Assembly (NCBI GenBank): GCA_029167225.1
Contig: JARFNK010000023.1
Location: 1 to 64,000, forward strand
DNA from: Sphingobium arseniciresistens
GTDB taxonomy: Bacteria > Pseudomonadota > Alphaproteobacteria > Sphingomonadales > Sphingomonadaceae
Reading direction: 5' to 3'
Length of the DNA: 64,000 nucleotides
Shown: piece after piece, positions 1 to 7,853 of the stretch
How the letters are laid out: every line of letters begins with the position of its first letter
Position numbering within the stretch: position 1 is the stretch's first letter
Made by a program: the position numbers and the translations under genes
Notes under the pieces: model-generated
Database searches by the model: none
What the model was told of the DNA's origin: nothing
The model's input: the letters and a program-made list of their open reading frames with translations, nothing else

Positions 1-242
1 ATCCGGTCGCGCAGCGCATACATCTCGCGAAACTTCCACGTCGTGTCGACATGCAGCAGCGGAAAGGGCGGCGGCGAAGGATAAAACGCCTTGCGCGTCA
101 GATGCAGCATCACCGCGCTGTCCTTCCCAACCGAATACAGCATCACCGGGCGCTCAGCCTCCGCCACAACCTCCCGCAAGATGTGGATGCTCTCCGCCTC
201 AAGGCGTTCAAGGTGGGTCAATGTGCGTGCCATGGTCTTCAT
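1..242 (-). CDS. cysD: Sulfate adenylyltransferase subunit 2 (CysD), partial, C-terminus beyond window
   Basis: Reading the minus strand from 242 gives an 80-residue N-terminal piece of CysD, the small catalytic subunit of ATP sulfurylase, which makes APS from ATP and sulfate in cytosolic sulfate assimilation. The [13 protein letters not shown] start, the PP-loop [12 protein letters not shown], and [18 protein letters not shown] are hallmarks of the family. Two in-frame ATGs (242 and 233) are possible; 242 has GGGAA just upstream. The gene is cut by the left window edge, so cysN/cysC cannot be seen. It is the only clear housekeeping gene here and may mark the border of the catabolic region. 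It would supply sulfate activation for the sulfotransferase at 4556, but that link is inference. Confidence 0.9.
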   Translation of the reverse strand, partial: MKTMARTLTHLERLEAESIHILREVVAEAERPVMLYSVGKDSAVMLHLTRKAFYPSPPPFPLLHVDTTWKFREMYALRDR

Positions 243-308
243 TCATTTCCCTGTAAGAGGGGCGCGCGGGCCGCAGCCGGCGCCTGTTGTTCAATCAGCG
301 CGTATCGC

Positions 309-1556
309 TCAGCCGGCAGGTGTAAGCCGCTTTTCGGCGTCGGCGATCTCCGCCTTGAGCCACATGGTTTCGGACAGGTTGGTGCCGCCGCTCGCGGCCA
401 GGAGTTGTTCGAGCGCCGCCTTCTTGACGGTCAGCGAGGCAGCGTCATCCGGTGCGACATCAAGCGCGATGTCGAGCAGGTGCAGCGCTTCCAGCGGTGC
501 CCCGGCCTCGACATGGGCCTTCGCCCGGCCCGCCAGGGCAGCGGGGCCGCCCGCCAACTCAGCGAGGTCCGCGCTCACCGCACTGCGCGGAACGCCATAG
601 AGCGCCGTCGTGCCGTCCTCATAATGGAACCAGCCGGCATTTTCTTCCCAGATGGCACGGACGACCCAGGAGGCCTTGCCGTGGAACTGGCCGATCGTCA
701 GCGCTTCCGGCAGGACGATCTCCCGCATGAGCTGCTGTACGGACTTGCCCGCGTTCATGCCGTCGATGGTCTCGCTTTCCAGATAGGAAACCGCTGCGTG
801 CATCACGTCCAGGTCGGCGCGGATCTTCTCTGCGCCTCGAATAGGTTCGCCATGGCCGGTGATCACCAGTTCGGGCGCCAGCGCCCGGACCTGCTCCACC
901 GACTTCAGATAGGCGCGCACCAGACGCGGCTTGTCGCCGCGCATGGTGACGAGGTTGGGCATCGCCCGCCACACCGGACCGAAGAGGTTGCCGGTGAAAA
1001 TGGTCTTCTCGTCAGGCAGCCAGACGAAGACCGAGCAGAGGGTCTCGCCGCCGGGCGTCTTCGTTACCTCGAACCGGCGACCGCCCTGTTCGAACGCATG
1101 GACGCCTGCGACCTCGTTGTCCGGCACGACGATGGGCGGCTTGGGCGGTGGCCCGTCGCGCCGTATCATCGATGCCCACAGCTTGCCCGATCGCCGGCCC
1201 AGAAATGGCGCCAGCCGATCGAAATAGTCGCAGGTGTCGGTAAATCCGGCGCCGGCGATCACCTGCGTCTCGGCTTCCTTCTGGTCGGGCAGGGCGCCAT
1301 AATGGTCGGCATGCGCCTGTGTCAGCAGGATCCGGCGGAGCGGCCCTGTCCGGTGCGGGGCGAAGAGTGCCTTGTTCCGCGCGCCATTGCCGAGAAAGCC
1401 GGTGTTGACCATCAGGTCGCCGTCAGCTGTCGTCACCAGATAGGCGTTGGAAATATCCTTCACCATGAAGATGCCGTCGCCGATCTGCTCGGCGGCGGTC
1501 TGGCCGTCGCCTGCTGTCACGAGCGCGCCGAGCGGTGTCTGGGCTTTGGTGCTCAT
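309..1556 (-). CDS. Alkylsulfatase-like metallo-beta-lactamase-fold hydrolase with altered metal motif
   Basis: A 415-residue MBL-fold protein resembling SdsA1-type alkylsulfatases: an N-terminal MBL domain (about residues 20-260), then a helical dimerisation/SCP2-like tail. The segment TIFTGNLFGPVWRAMPNL and TGHGEPI fit the MBL core. The usual HxHxDH metal motif reads T-Q80-A-H82-A-D84-H85, so the first histidine is glutamine; the chemistry may differ from sulfate ester cleavage. The start at 1556 is chosen because AAGGAG lies upstream and an open frame further upstream runs through the neighbouring dehydrogenase. It is the last gene of an SDR/ADH/MBL operon, 11 bp after the ADH. There is no signal peptide, so a cytoplasmic location is likely. 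Substrate unknown. Confidence 0.82.
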   Translation of the reverse strand: MSTKAQTPLGALVTAGDGQTAAEQIGDGIFMVKDISNAYLVTTADGDLMVNTGFLGNGARNKALFAPHRTGPLRRILLTQAHADHYGALPDQKEAETQVIAGAGFTDTCDYFDRLAPFLGRRSGKLWASMIRRDGPPPKPPIVVPDNEVAGVHAFEQGGRRFEVTKTPGGETLCSVFVWLPDEKTIFTGNLFGPVWRAMPNLVTMRGDKPRLVRAYLKSVEQVRALAPELVITGHGEPIRGAEKIRADLDVMHAAVSYLESETIDGMNAGKSVQQLMREIVLPEALTIGQFHGKASWVVRAIWEENAGWFHYEDGTTALYGVPRSAVSADLAELAGGPAALAGRAKAHVEAGAPLEALHLLDIALDVAPDDAASLTVKKAALEQLLAASGGTNLSETMWLKAEIADAEKRLTPAG

Positions 1557-1567
1557 CGAACGACTCC

Positions 1568-2566
1568 TTAAAATTCGATCATGACCTTGGCGGACTGGGG
1601 CGTGGCGGCGATCTTGAAGCCGTCCAGCACCTGTTCGAAGGGCAGTTTGTGGCTGATGAGTGCTGCGATCTTGTCCTTGAGGCGGGGCATGGCGGCGATC
1701 ACCTCCGGGAACTCGTCGGGATAGCCGACCGCGGTGGTGATCGTCATCTCGGTGGTCAGCATTGCGCTGGCCGGAAGCTCCACGGGCTTCATATAGGCGG
1801 CGGTGATGACATGGCGGGCGTGCCGCTTGGCGAGCTTGACGACGTCCGCCAAGATCGTGGGGCCGCCCGCGGCGTCGATATAGGCGTCGGTCCCCGCCTT
1901 TTCGCGGCCGAAGCACATTTCCGTGCCATGGATCTCCTTGATGCGCGCCACCATGTCTTCCTGGCCGGGATTGATGCCGTGGGCGCCCAGTGCGCGAGCA
2001 CGTTCCAGCCGCTCGTCGGAAAGGTCGAGCGCGATTACGTCCTTGCAACCGCGATCGATGGCCCACAGCACCATGCCGAGCCCGATCGGGCCGCAGCCGA
2101 AGATCACGACCTTGTCGCCGGCCTTTGCCTGTGCGCGGTTGACGCCGTGCATCGCCACGGCAAGCGGCTCGCACATCGCGGCCACATCGAAGGGGATGCC
2201 CGGCGGGATGGGAAGCAGGCTGTCGTTGAGCCGGGCGTCCCGTACCAGCAATTCCTCGGTAAAGGCGCCTTCCGGGCCGCCGCTGCCGATATAGCTGGGC
2301 GTGTTCATCGGGTTGATGATGACCGGCTGGCCAACCTTGACGCCATCCACATCGGCGCCGACCAGCATGATCTCGCCCGCGCCCTCATGGCCCAGCGCCG
2401 TCAGCTTGCCGGGGCCGGGAATGCCGCCATTCTTGATATAGGACAGGTCGCTGCCGCAGATGCCGCAGGCCTTCATCCTGACCACCACGTCCTTGGGGCC
2501 GGGCTCTGGTCGCTCATAGCTGTCGAGCCGGACATCGTTGACATCGTGGATATTGAGCAGGTGCAT
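1568..2566 (-). CDS. Zinc-dependent alcohol dehydrogenase (MDR family)
   Basis: A 332-residue medium-chain dehydrogenase. The catalytic zinc site is visible as Cys37 (CGICGSD), His60-Glu61 (GHEGAGE) and CEPLAVAMHG; the Rossmann motif is GCGPIGLG near residue 165, followed by an acidic residue in ALDLSDE, which suggests NAD. The four-cysteine structural zinc loop of classical ADHs is absent (the region reads NPMNTPSYIGSGG), so it is closer to threonine/sorbitol-dehydrogenase-like members. It probably oxidises a secondary alcohol made by a neighbouring pathway. It lies 22 bp after the SDR at 2589 and 11 bp before the MBL gene, as one operon. Substrate not predictable. Confidence 0.87.
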   Translation of the reverse strand: MHLLNIHDVNDVRLDSYERPEPGPKDVVVRMKACGICGSDLSYIKNGGIPGPGKLTALGHEGAGEIMLVGADVDGVKVGQPVIINPMNTPSYIGSGGPEGAFTEELLVRDARLNDSLLPIPPGIPFDVAAMCEPLAVAMHGVNRAQAKAGDKVVIFGCGPIGLGMVLWAIDRGCKDVIALDLSDERLERARALGAHGINPGQEDMVARIKEIHGTEMCFGREKAGTDAYIDAAGGPTILADVVKLAKRHARHVITAAYMKPVELPASAMLTTEMTITTAVGYPDEFPEVIAAMPRLKDKIAALISHKLPFEQVLDGFKIAATPQSAKVMIEF

Positions 2567-2588
2567 GGGACTGTCCTTCTCCGCGAGA

Positions 2589-3410
2589 TCAGAAAGCGTA
2601 GGGCGGATAGATCAGGCTGCCGCCGTCGATGACGATCGTGTCGCCGGAATGATATTTCGAGGCATCGCTGCACAGATAGGCGCCGATTCCTTCGAAATCC
2701 TCGGGCCGGCCGGGGCGATGGATCGGCGTCTTCGCGGAGAAATGCGCGTCCACGGCGGCCATGCGGGCGGTCATTTCCTCGCTCATCGCCTGATCGGTGC
2801 CGATGCCGGTCTTGATATAACCTGGCGCGATCGAGTTCGCGCGGATCTCATATTTGCCCAGTTCCGCCGCCATGCCGCGCACGACCGCGCCCATGCCTCC
2901 CTTGGACGCGGCATAATTGTTGATGCCCGCAATGCCGTGGAACATCGAGAGGCTGCCGCAATAGACCAGCGATCCGCCCGGCTCCCCGGCTTCCGCGCGC
3001 TTCACCATCAGCTTGGCGGCCTCGCGCAGGGTGAAGAAGGCGCCGTGGAGGTTGACCGCCAGCAGATCATGCCATTCCGCCGCGTCCAGCGTCAGGACGG
3101 AGCGGCTCTTCGATGCGCGGCCGGAATTGGCGAAGACGCAATCGAGGCGGCCGAAATCGGCGATCAACTGCTCATAGCCCTCCACGATATTCCGTTCGGA
3201 CGAGACATCGACCGCATAGGTTTCCACCCGCCCTGCGCCGGCCGCGAGCAGGTCTGCCTTTGCCTCTGCGTTCTTTTCCGCATTCCGCGCCCAGATGGCG
3301 ACATTGCCGCCCATCTTCGCGATGCCCCGCGCAAAGCCGAGACCGATACCGCCATTGCCGCCCGTTACCAGCGTCACCTTGCCCGTGCAGTCGAAAAGAC
3401 CCATCGCCAT
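2589..3410 (-). CDS. Short-chain dehydrogenase/reductase (SDR), classical type
   Basis: A 273-residue SDR. It has the NAD(P)-binding TGGNGGIGLG motif, the ANSG variant of NNAG, the catalytic serine in YCGSLSMF, and YAASK (YxxxK), followed by NSIAPGYIKTG and a C-terminal VIDGG. Starts at 3410 (MAMG) or 3404 (MG) both fit the GGAG at about 3413-3416; the second has better spacing. It is the first gene of the SDR/ADH/MBL minus operon and lies divergent to the AraC regulator at 3557, which is the likely controller. It would interconvert an alcohol and a ketone on a lipophilic substrate; the specific substrate cannot be read from sequence. Confidence 0.9.
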   Translation of the reverse strand: MAMGLFDCTGKVTLVTGGNGGIGLGFARGIAKMGGNVAIWARNAEKNAEAKADLLAAGAGRVETYAVDVSSERNIVEGYEQLIADFGRLDCVFANSGRASKSRSVLTLDAAEWHDLLAVNLHGAFFTLREAAKLMVKRAEAGEPGGSLVYCGSLSMFHGIAGINNYAASKGGMGAVVRGMAAELGKYEIRANSIAPGYIKTGIGTDQAMSEEMTARMAAVDAHFSAKTPIHRPGRPEDFEGIGAYLCSDASKYHSGDTIVIDGGSLIYPPYAF

Positions 3411-3485
3411 GCTCTCCTGTTGCGCCGCATGCTTCTGCGGTCGATCGATGGTGTAAGCATGTCCGGGAACGGGGCCTTGCCGCAA

Positions 3486-3515
3486 TTGACGTGAGTATTG
3501 ATACTGGGCCATATT
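3486..3515 (+). promoter_or_regulatory. Candidate sigma70 promoter of the AraC gene
   Basis: TTGACG (3486-3491) and CATATT (3510-3515) are separated by 18 nt and lie about 42 bp before the AraC ATG at 3557. The 146 bp intergenic space must also hold the oppositely directed promoter of the SDR/ADH/MBL operon. Pattern match only. Confidence 0.35.
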
Positions 3516-3556
3516 ACCGCCATAGGGCCACAGATAAACGGCCGCCGGGGACGAGG

Positions 3557-4426
3557 ATGGAAACGGAAACCTATGCGGAGTCGATCTACGAGGCGGAGAT
3601 CAATGTTTCTCTGGCGAGCGCGCGGACCATGCGGCTGCGACTCGATACGCCCACCAATCGGGTGTTCCGGCGCGAAGATCATTACTGGCTGGATTTGTGC
3701 CTGACGCCCAGGCCGGAAGGCGCGCGGGGCTGCTATCGGGATCGCTGGGGGCCGCACCGCTTCGAGCGACTGGGCGAAATCTTCCTGGTGCCGCCCGGCG
3801 AGGCGCTGCATTTGCGCAGCGAGAAGGGGGGTAATCAGGCCTCGATCATTTGTGAGATCGAGGCTGATGCGGTCGATCGTTGGCTGGGTGGCGGGATCGA
3901 GTGGACCGACCGGCGGCTGGAAGCCGGGCTCGATATCGCGCATCCGCACATGCGTTCCTGCCTGATGCGGCTGGCGGAAGAGGTGCGTCATCCCGGCCCC
4001 GGCAGCCAGGAACTGGCAGAGATGATCGCCGGGCAACTGGCCATAGAGGTGGCGCGCTATTGCCGGGCGATCTCGGAAGGACCGATCGCGGGCGGGCTTT
4101 CATCCTGGCGCCTGCGCCGGATTGACGAGCGCCTCCATCAGGAAGGCCCCGTGCCTCCGCTCGAGGAACTGGCGACATTGTGCAATATGTCCGTGCGCCA
4201 GCTCACCCGCGGGTTCAAGGCCAGTCGCGGTTGCTCCATCGGGGATCATATTGCCCAGACCCGCATAGAGATGGCCAAGCGGCACCTTGGATCGCGCGAG
4301 AGCATCAAGGAAATCGCCTTCGCGCTGGGCTTTTCATCGCCGTCGAGCTTCTCTTTCGCCTTTCGTCGCGCGACGGGATCGACGCCGCGCCAGTTCCGTC
4401 AGCGCAGAATGCCGAAACCCGGCTGA
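3557..4426 (+). CDS. AraC-family transcriptional regulator
   Basis: A 289-residue protein with a sensor-like N-terminal half and an AraC-type double helix-turn-helix at the C-terminus. The first HTH is around LEELATLCNMSVRQLTRGF; the second is in IKEIAFALGFSSPSSFSFAF, followed by the family tail GSTPRQFR. The start at 3557 follows GGGGACGAGG. It lies divergent from the SDR/ADH/MBL operon and upstream of the sulfotransferase/VOC operon, so it could control either or both; AraC proteins usually activate in response to a pathway compound. The effector is unknown. Confidence 0.92.
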   Translation: METETYAESIYEAEINVSLASARTMRLRLDTPTNRVFRREDHYWLDLCLTPRPEGARGCYRDRWGPHRFERLGEIFLVPPGEALHLRSEKGGNQASIICEIEADAVDRWLGGGIEWTDRRLEAGLDIAHPHMRSCLMRLAEEVRHPGPGSQELAEMIAGQLAIEVARYCRAISEGPIAGGLSSWRLRRIDERLHQEGPVPPLEELATLCNMSVRQLTRGFKASRGCSIGDHIAQTRIEMAKRHLGSRESIKEIAFALGFSSPSSFSFAFRRATGSTPRQFRQRRMPKPG

Positions 4427-4443
4427 CCGGCTTATCTGCCGGT

Positions 4444-4465
4444 ATCGATATGTCCCGATATCGAT
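4444..4465. promoter_or_regulatory. Perfect inverted repeat upstream of sulfotransferase operon
   Basis: ATCGATAT-N6-ATATCGAT, a perfect 8+8 bp inverted repeat with a GTCCCG spacer, in the 129 bp gap between araC and the sulfotransferase gene. The size suits a dimeric regulator site, or a weak hairpin at the end of araC; no T-run follows. Confidence 0.45.
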
Positions 4466-4555
4466 GATCCGTCCTGATCGGCAAAGTCATGGCGATTGGC
4501 GCTCTGGCCGCTGCTTCGCATGATGCAGAAAAATCCATGATCGGGAGAGAATGCC

Positions 4556-5707
4556 ATGAGCGAGCCGCTCGTCGTCGACGCGCTGATAGAACAGGCGCAC
4601 AAGAATACCGGGCTCGATCGTTTCGATTCCCAATCCTATCGCGAGGGCCTGGACATTCTGGTCGCGGACCTGAACGCGACCGGACTATCGGAGGGCGGCC
4701 AGGGGCGGATGGCGGCGACCATCGTCGATCTCCTTTCAACCCGGCTGAAGACGACCGACTATCTCAGCAAGCGGCCTGAACTTCTGGATCGACCCATCGA
4801 GCGGCCGGTCTTCGTCTTCGGCATTCCGCGCACGGGCACGACCTTGCTCAGCAACCTGCTGGCCTGCGATCCCGCTCGGCGCTCTCCGCTGACCTGGGAA
4901 ATCGACGATCCGGTGCCGCCGGCGACCACCGCCACCTTGAAGACGGACCCGCGCGCCATCGCGAGGCTGGAGCAGGAAAGGGCGATGCTCGCCGCCCGGC
5001 CGGAAATGGGCAAATATTATCGCAACTCGGCCGTCTATCCCAACGAGTGCATCTTCTTCATGGCGCATGACTTCAAGGCGCTGGCGCTCGAATCTAGGGG
5101 CAAGCTGCCCAATTATCGCGACTGGCTGTTTTCGACCGACATGACGTCGGCCTATGATTATCACAAGCGCTTCCTGCAGCTGTTACAGGCCGACGCACCG
5201 GGCACCTGGAACCTCAAGATGCCGAGCCATTCCCTGTGGCTCGACACTATCAAGGCGGTCTACCCCGATGCGCGTCTCGTGTGGACGCATCGCGACCCAC
5301 TGACCGCGATGGGCAGCTTCTGCTCGATCATCAGCCTTGCGCATATGGGCTTCATGGGCCGGGTGGATAAGGAATGGCTCGCCGAGAACTGCAGCTATCA
5401 GGCAAAGCTGCACGCGGAGCGGATCATGGACTTTCGTGACCGCCATGGCGAGGACAGCATGATCGACGTGCATTACGCGGAGCTGCTGTCCGATCCGATC
5501 GGGTCGATGCGCCGGCTCTATGCGGATCTGGGCGACGACTTCACGCCCGAGGCGGAGGCCGCGATGCAGACCTGGCTGGATGACAATCCGCAGGGAAAGT
5601 TCGGCAAGCATGAATATAAGCTCGACCAATATGGCCTGTCGGTCGAACAACTGACGGCGGGGTTCGAACGCTACCTGTCCCGTTATGATGTCGCGCGGGA
5701 GGGCTGA
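4556..5707 (+). CDS. PAPS-dependent sulfotransferase family protein
   Basis: A 383-residue protein of the bacterial sulfotransferase family (Sulfotransfer_3 type). FVFGIPRTGTTLLSNLL (about residues 87-101) is the 5'-phosphosulfate-binding loop and WTHRDPLTAMGSF is the 3'-phosphate-binding Arg region. Members transfer sulfonate from PAPS to hydroxyl groups of lipids or small molecules, although many relatives in sphingomonad catabolic clusters have no proven activity. The start at 4556 is preceded by a GGGAGAGAATGCC region. Two VOC genes follow, the first only 3 bp downstream, so the three are likely co-transcribed. A soluble cytoplasmic enzyme is expected. Confidence 0.85.
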   Translation: MSEPLVVDALIEQAHKNTGLDRFDSQSYREGLDILVADLNATGLSEGGQGRMAATIVDLLSTRLKTTDYLSKRPELLDRPIERPVFVFGIPRTGTTLLSNLLACDPARRSPLTWEIDDPVPPATTATLKTDPRAIARLEQERAMLAARPEMGKYYRNSAVYPNECIFFMAHDFKALALESRGKLPNYRDWLFSTDMTSAYDYHKRFLQLLQADAPGTWNLKMPSHSLWLDTIKAVYPDARLVWTHRDPLTAMGSFCSIISLAHMGFMGRVDKEWLAENCSYQAKLHAERIMDFRDRHGEDSMIDVHYAELLSDPIGSMRRLYADLGDDFTPEAEAAMQTWLDDNPQGKFGKHEYKLDQYGLSVEQLTAGFERYLSRYDVAREG

Positions 5708-5710
5708 GCC

Positions 5711-6178
5711 ATGATCGTCGGACGCCATTATCAGAACGCCTATGTCACCCGAAATGTCGACAAGGCCGTGGCCCAGTTCAAGGAGCGGGCCGATATCCGC
5801 GCCCTTCACGAGATAGAGGTGCCGGTCAACGTCTGGACGCCCAAGGGCGAGGGTGCGGGTGTGCAGAAACTGGCCTTCATCTGGGTGGAGGACATGCAAT
5901 TCGAGCTGATCGAGCCCAAGGAAGGCGACGTGCTGGCGCTCTTCAGGGACGCGCTGCCCGCCGATGACGGGCTGGCCTTCCACCACATCTGCCATCTCGT
6001 GGATGATTGGGATGCCTTCATGGCGAGGGTGGACAAGCAGCCTTTCCCGATCGTCCTGAAGGGCGGGACGTCTGGCATGTTGGAGTTCGTCTATCTCGAT
6101 GCGCGCGAATGGCTGGGGCACTACATCGAATATGTCTGGATGGTGCCCGAGCGCTGGGCAGCAATGGGCGGAAGATAA
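5711..6178 (+). CDS. VOC-superfamily protein (glyoxalase/extradiol dioxygenase fold)
   Basis: A 155-residue protein with paired beta-alpha-beta-beta-beta modules typical of the VOC fold: GRHYQNAYVTRNVDKAV at the start, then FELIEP, FHHICHLVDDWD and GHYIEYVW, which supply possible His/Glu metal ligands. It is too short for a two-module extradiol dioxygenase and is more likely a metal-dependent lyase, isomerase or binding protein. It starts 3 bp after the sulfotransferase stop and ends 14 bp before a second VOC gene, so it belongs to that operon. No specific reaction can be assigned. Confidence 0.82.
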   Translation: MIVGRHYQNAYVTRNVDKAVAQFKERADIRALHEIEVPVNVWTPKGEGAGVQKLAFIWVEDMQFELIEPKEGDVLALFRDALPADDGLAFHHICHLVDDWDAFMARVDKQPFPIVLKGGTSGMLEFVYLDAREWLGHYIEYVWMVPERWAAMGGR

Positions 6179-6192
6179 GGGGAGGCAGTGAC

Positions 6193-6570
6193 ATGATAAG
6201 CACCGCACGTTTTGGTACGCGCGATCTGGAGCGCGCGAGGGGCTTTTATAATGCCCTCGCGGAATTGCTCGGCGCGGTCAGGGCGTTCGACCGGCCGGGT
6301 CTTGTCGCCTATAAGGGCGCAGAAGGCGGCATGTTGTTGATCGGCAAGCCTTTCGAAGGGGAGGCAAGCCCTGGTAACGGCAATCAGGTCGGCATGACTG
6401 CGCCGACCCGCGCTGTGGTTGACGCGGTGCATGCGAAGGCGCTGGAACTGGGTGGCAAGTGTGAAGGCAAGCCCGGCATCCGCGGAGATGATCCCGATGG
6501 CTTCTATGGCGCCTATTTCCGCGATCTGGATGGCAACAAGCTGGTCGTCTTCCGCTTTGGCCCGGCCTGA
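6193..6570 (+). CDS. Second VOC-superfamily protein
   Basis: A 125-residue single glyoxalase-like domain. It begins MISTARFGTRDLERARGFY, has a GMLLIGKPF strand and ends with YFRDLDGNKLVVFRF, the usual C-terminal strand with DPDGN-like turn. The start follows GGAGGCAGTGAC. It resembles lactoylglutathione-lyase-like proteins of unknown function common in proteobacteria. It is the last gene of the sulfotransferase/VOC/VOC operon; strong hairpins follow immediately and separate it from the convergent SDR at 6682. Confidence 0.85.
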   Translation: MISTARFGTRDLERARGFYNALAELLGAVRAFDRPGLVAYKGAEGGMLLIGKPFEGEASPGNGNQVGMTAPTRAVVDAVHAKALELGGKCEGKPGIRGDDPDGFYGAYFRDLDGNKLVVFRFGPA

Positions 6571-6575
6571 AGCAT

Positions 6576-6607
6576 TTTCGAAGCAGATGATCCCATCCGC
6601 TTCGAAA
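6576..6607. terminator. Hairpin after VOC operon, TTTCGAAGC...GCTTCGAAA
   Basis: TTTCGAAGC and GCTTCGAAA form a 9 bp stem, extended by GATG/CATC with one A/C mismatch, closing on a 4 nt loop. It begins 5 bp after the VOC stop codon. It lacks a long T-run, so it could be a terminator or a mRNA 3' stabiliser. Confidence 0.55.
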
Positions 6608-6624
6608 CTTTCGGAAAATAATGG

Positions 6625-6663
6625 CAGAGCGCGCTCAGGCTGACGAAGCCTAGCGCTCTGTTT
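6625..6663. terminator. Bidirectional terminator-like hairpin between convergent genes
   Basis: CAGAGCGC (6625-6632) pairs with GCGCTCTG (6653-6660), and inner AGGCT pairs with AGCCT across a small internal loop. TTT follows on the plus strand. It sits between the VOC gene and the convergent SDR at 6682, where a shared terminator is expected. Confidence 0.55.
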
Positions 6664-6681
6664 ATGTGGGCCGCCGCCGCT

Positions 6682-7494
6682 TCACAGAAGGCTGCCGCCA
6701 TCGACCGGATAGACCTGTCCGGTAATGAAGCTCGCCTTGCCGGACGCGAGATAGATAGCGAGCGAGGCGACTTCCTCTGGTGTCGCAACCGGCCGCCCGA
6801 CAACCGTCTGGCGTGAGCGCTTGGCCATGTCGGCCGAACTCGTCTCGGCGAACGCCTTGCTGAAGAAACTGCTGTCGGGATGGAAGCGGCTGCCCGTGCT
6901 GAAGGCTTCGGGGTCTCGCGACACCGTGCCATAAGGGGCGACGCAGTTGACGCGGATGCCATGCTGCCCGACCTCTTTGGCCAGCACCTTGGTAAAGCCG
7001 TGGACCGCGGCCTTCGCCGCCGAATAGACCGGCAGCATATAGTCGCCGACCAGGCCGGCCGTCGATCCGATGTTGACGATGGCGCCGCCGCCCCGTTCGA
7101 TCATGCCGGGCAGGACCGCATGGGTCATGCGCAGGATCGTGCCGAGGTTGAGGTCTATGTCGCCGGCCCAGCTGGCGGGGTCCGATCCGGCGAAGAAGCC
7201 GGAGCCGATATTCCCGCCGACATTGTTGACGAGCACTGCCGCCGGGCCGATGGCGTCTGCCGCCGCAAGGATACCTGCTGGAGCCCCCGCGTCGAGAAGG
7301 TCGGCGCGCACGAAGCGGATCGCGCCGATACCGTTCTGTTCGCCCGCCGTCGCCAGTTTTGCGCCGGCCTCCTCATCGCGGCCGACAGCGATCACGGTCA
7401 TGCCCTCTGCCGCCAGTCCTAGCGAAATGGCCCGTCCGATATTGGCGGTGGCGCCGGTGACGATGGCGACCTTTTCCGAAAGATCCATGTCCAT
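6682..7494 (-). CDS. Short-chain dehydrogenase/reductase (SDR)
   Basis: A 270-residue classical SDR with TGATANIGRA, NNVGG, a serine in IVNIGSTAGL, YSAAK, VNCVAPYGT and a C-terminal GQVYPVDGGSLL. The AVGRDEE segment after beta-2 suggests NADP preference. It is the last gene of the minus unit after the Rieske oxygenase (7850) and the 111-residue protein (7518), 23 bp downstream of the latter. It may act on the alcohol or diol produced by the oxygenase; cis-diol dehydrogenase activity is possible but not demonstrable here. Confidence 0.9.
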   Translation of the reverse strand: MDMDLSEKVAIVTGATANIGRAISLGLAAEGMTVIAVGRDEEAGAKLATAGEQNGIGAIRFVRADLLDAGAPAGILAAADAIGPAAVLVNNVGGNIGSGFFAGSDPASWAGDIDLNLGTILRMTHAVLPGMIERGGGAIVNIGSTAGLVGDYMLPVYSAAKAAVHGFTKVLAKEVGQHGIRVNCVAPYGTVSRDPEAFSTGSRFHPDSSFFSKAFAETSSADMAKRSRQTVVGRPVATPEEVASLAIYLASGKASFITGQVYPVDGGSLL

Positions 7495-7517
7495 GTCGAT
7501 GATTGTCCTTTGCGTGT

Positions 7518-7853
7518 TCAGGCGTCGGCAGGCGCTCGGGTTATCCGCATGCCCTCGCGGTGCGGCGCGTGGCGGTCCTCGTCATCGCCTTGCATCTCGA
7601 TCGCCTGGGCGACATGGGCGAGGGAGAGGCAGAGCAGCATCAGGCGCCGCTCCTGTTCGTCATGTTCGGCCAGTGGTTTGGCATCAAGCCGTTCCAGCGC
7701 GGCCGCGAGCAACGGCTTTCCGGCATCGAAAAACGTGCGGCGTTCGTCTGCGCTGGATGTCGTCCTGCGGCGCGCCCGGTTTGCAGCGCCTTCGATCGTC
7801 CAGTCGGCGACAAACGGGTCGAGCGCGGAAAATCCCGTAGGAAGGAGGGTCAT
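7518..7853 (-). CDS. Small conserved protein translationally coupled to Rieske oxygenase
   Basis: A 111-residue, charged, mostly helical protein of no family I can name with certainty. Its start codon overlaps the stop of the Rieske gene by 4 bp (ATGA), implying coupled translation and similar amounts. It has no signal peptide or membrane segment. The central part is rich in Leu/Ala helices (LLAAALERLDAKPL, LMLLCLSLAHVAQAIEM). From memory, similar small proteins sit beside Rieske oxygenases in sphingomonads. It does not look like the SnoaL-like beta subunit of ring-hydroxylating dioxygenases, which is longer. It could be an accessory or stabilising subunit. Confidence 0.7.
   Translation of the reverse strand: MTLLPTGFSALDPFVADWTIEGAANRARRRTTSSADERRTFFDAGKPLLAAALERLDAKPLAEHDEQERRLMLLCLSLAHVAQAIEMQGDDEDRHAPHREGMRITRAPADA

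Noticed and set aside
51-1571. Open plus-strand frame opposite cysD and the MBL gene
   Set aside because: It crosses the gap between two clear minus-strand genes and shows only biased composition.
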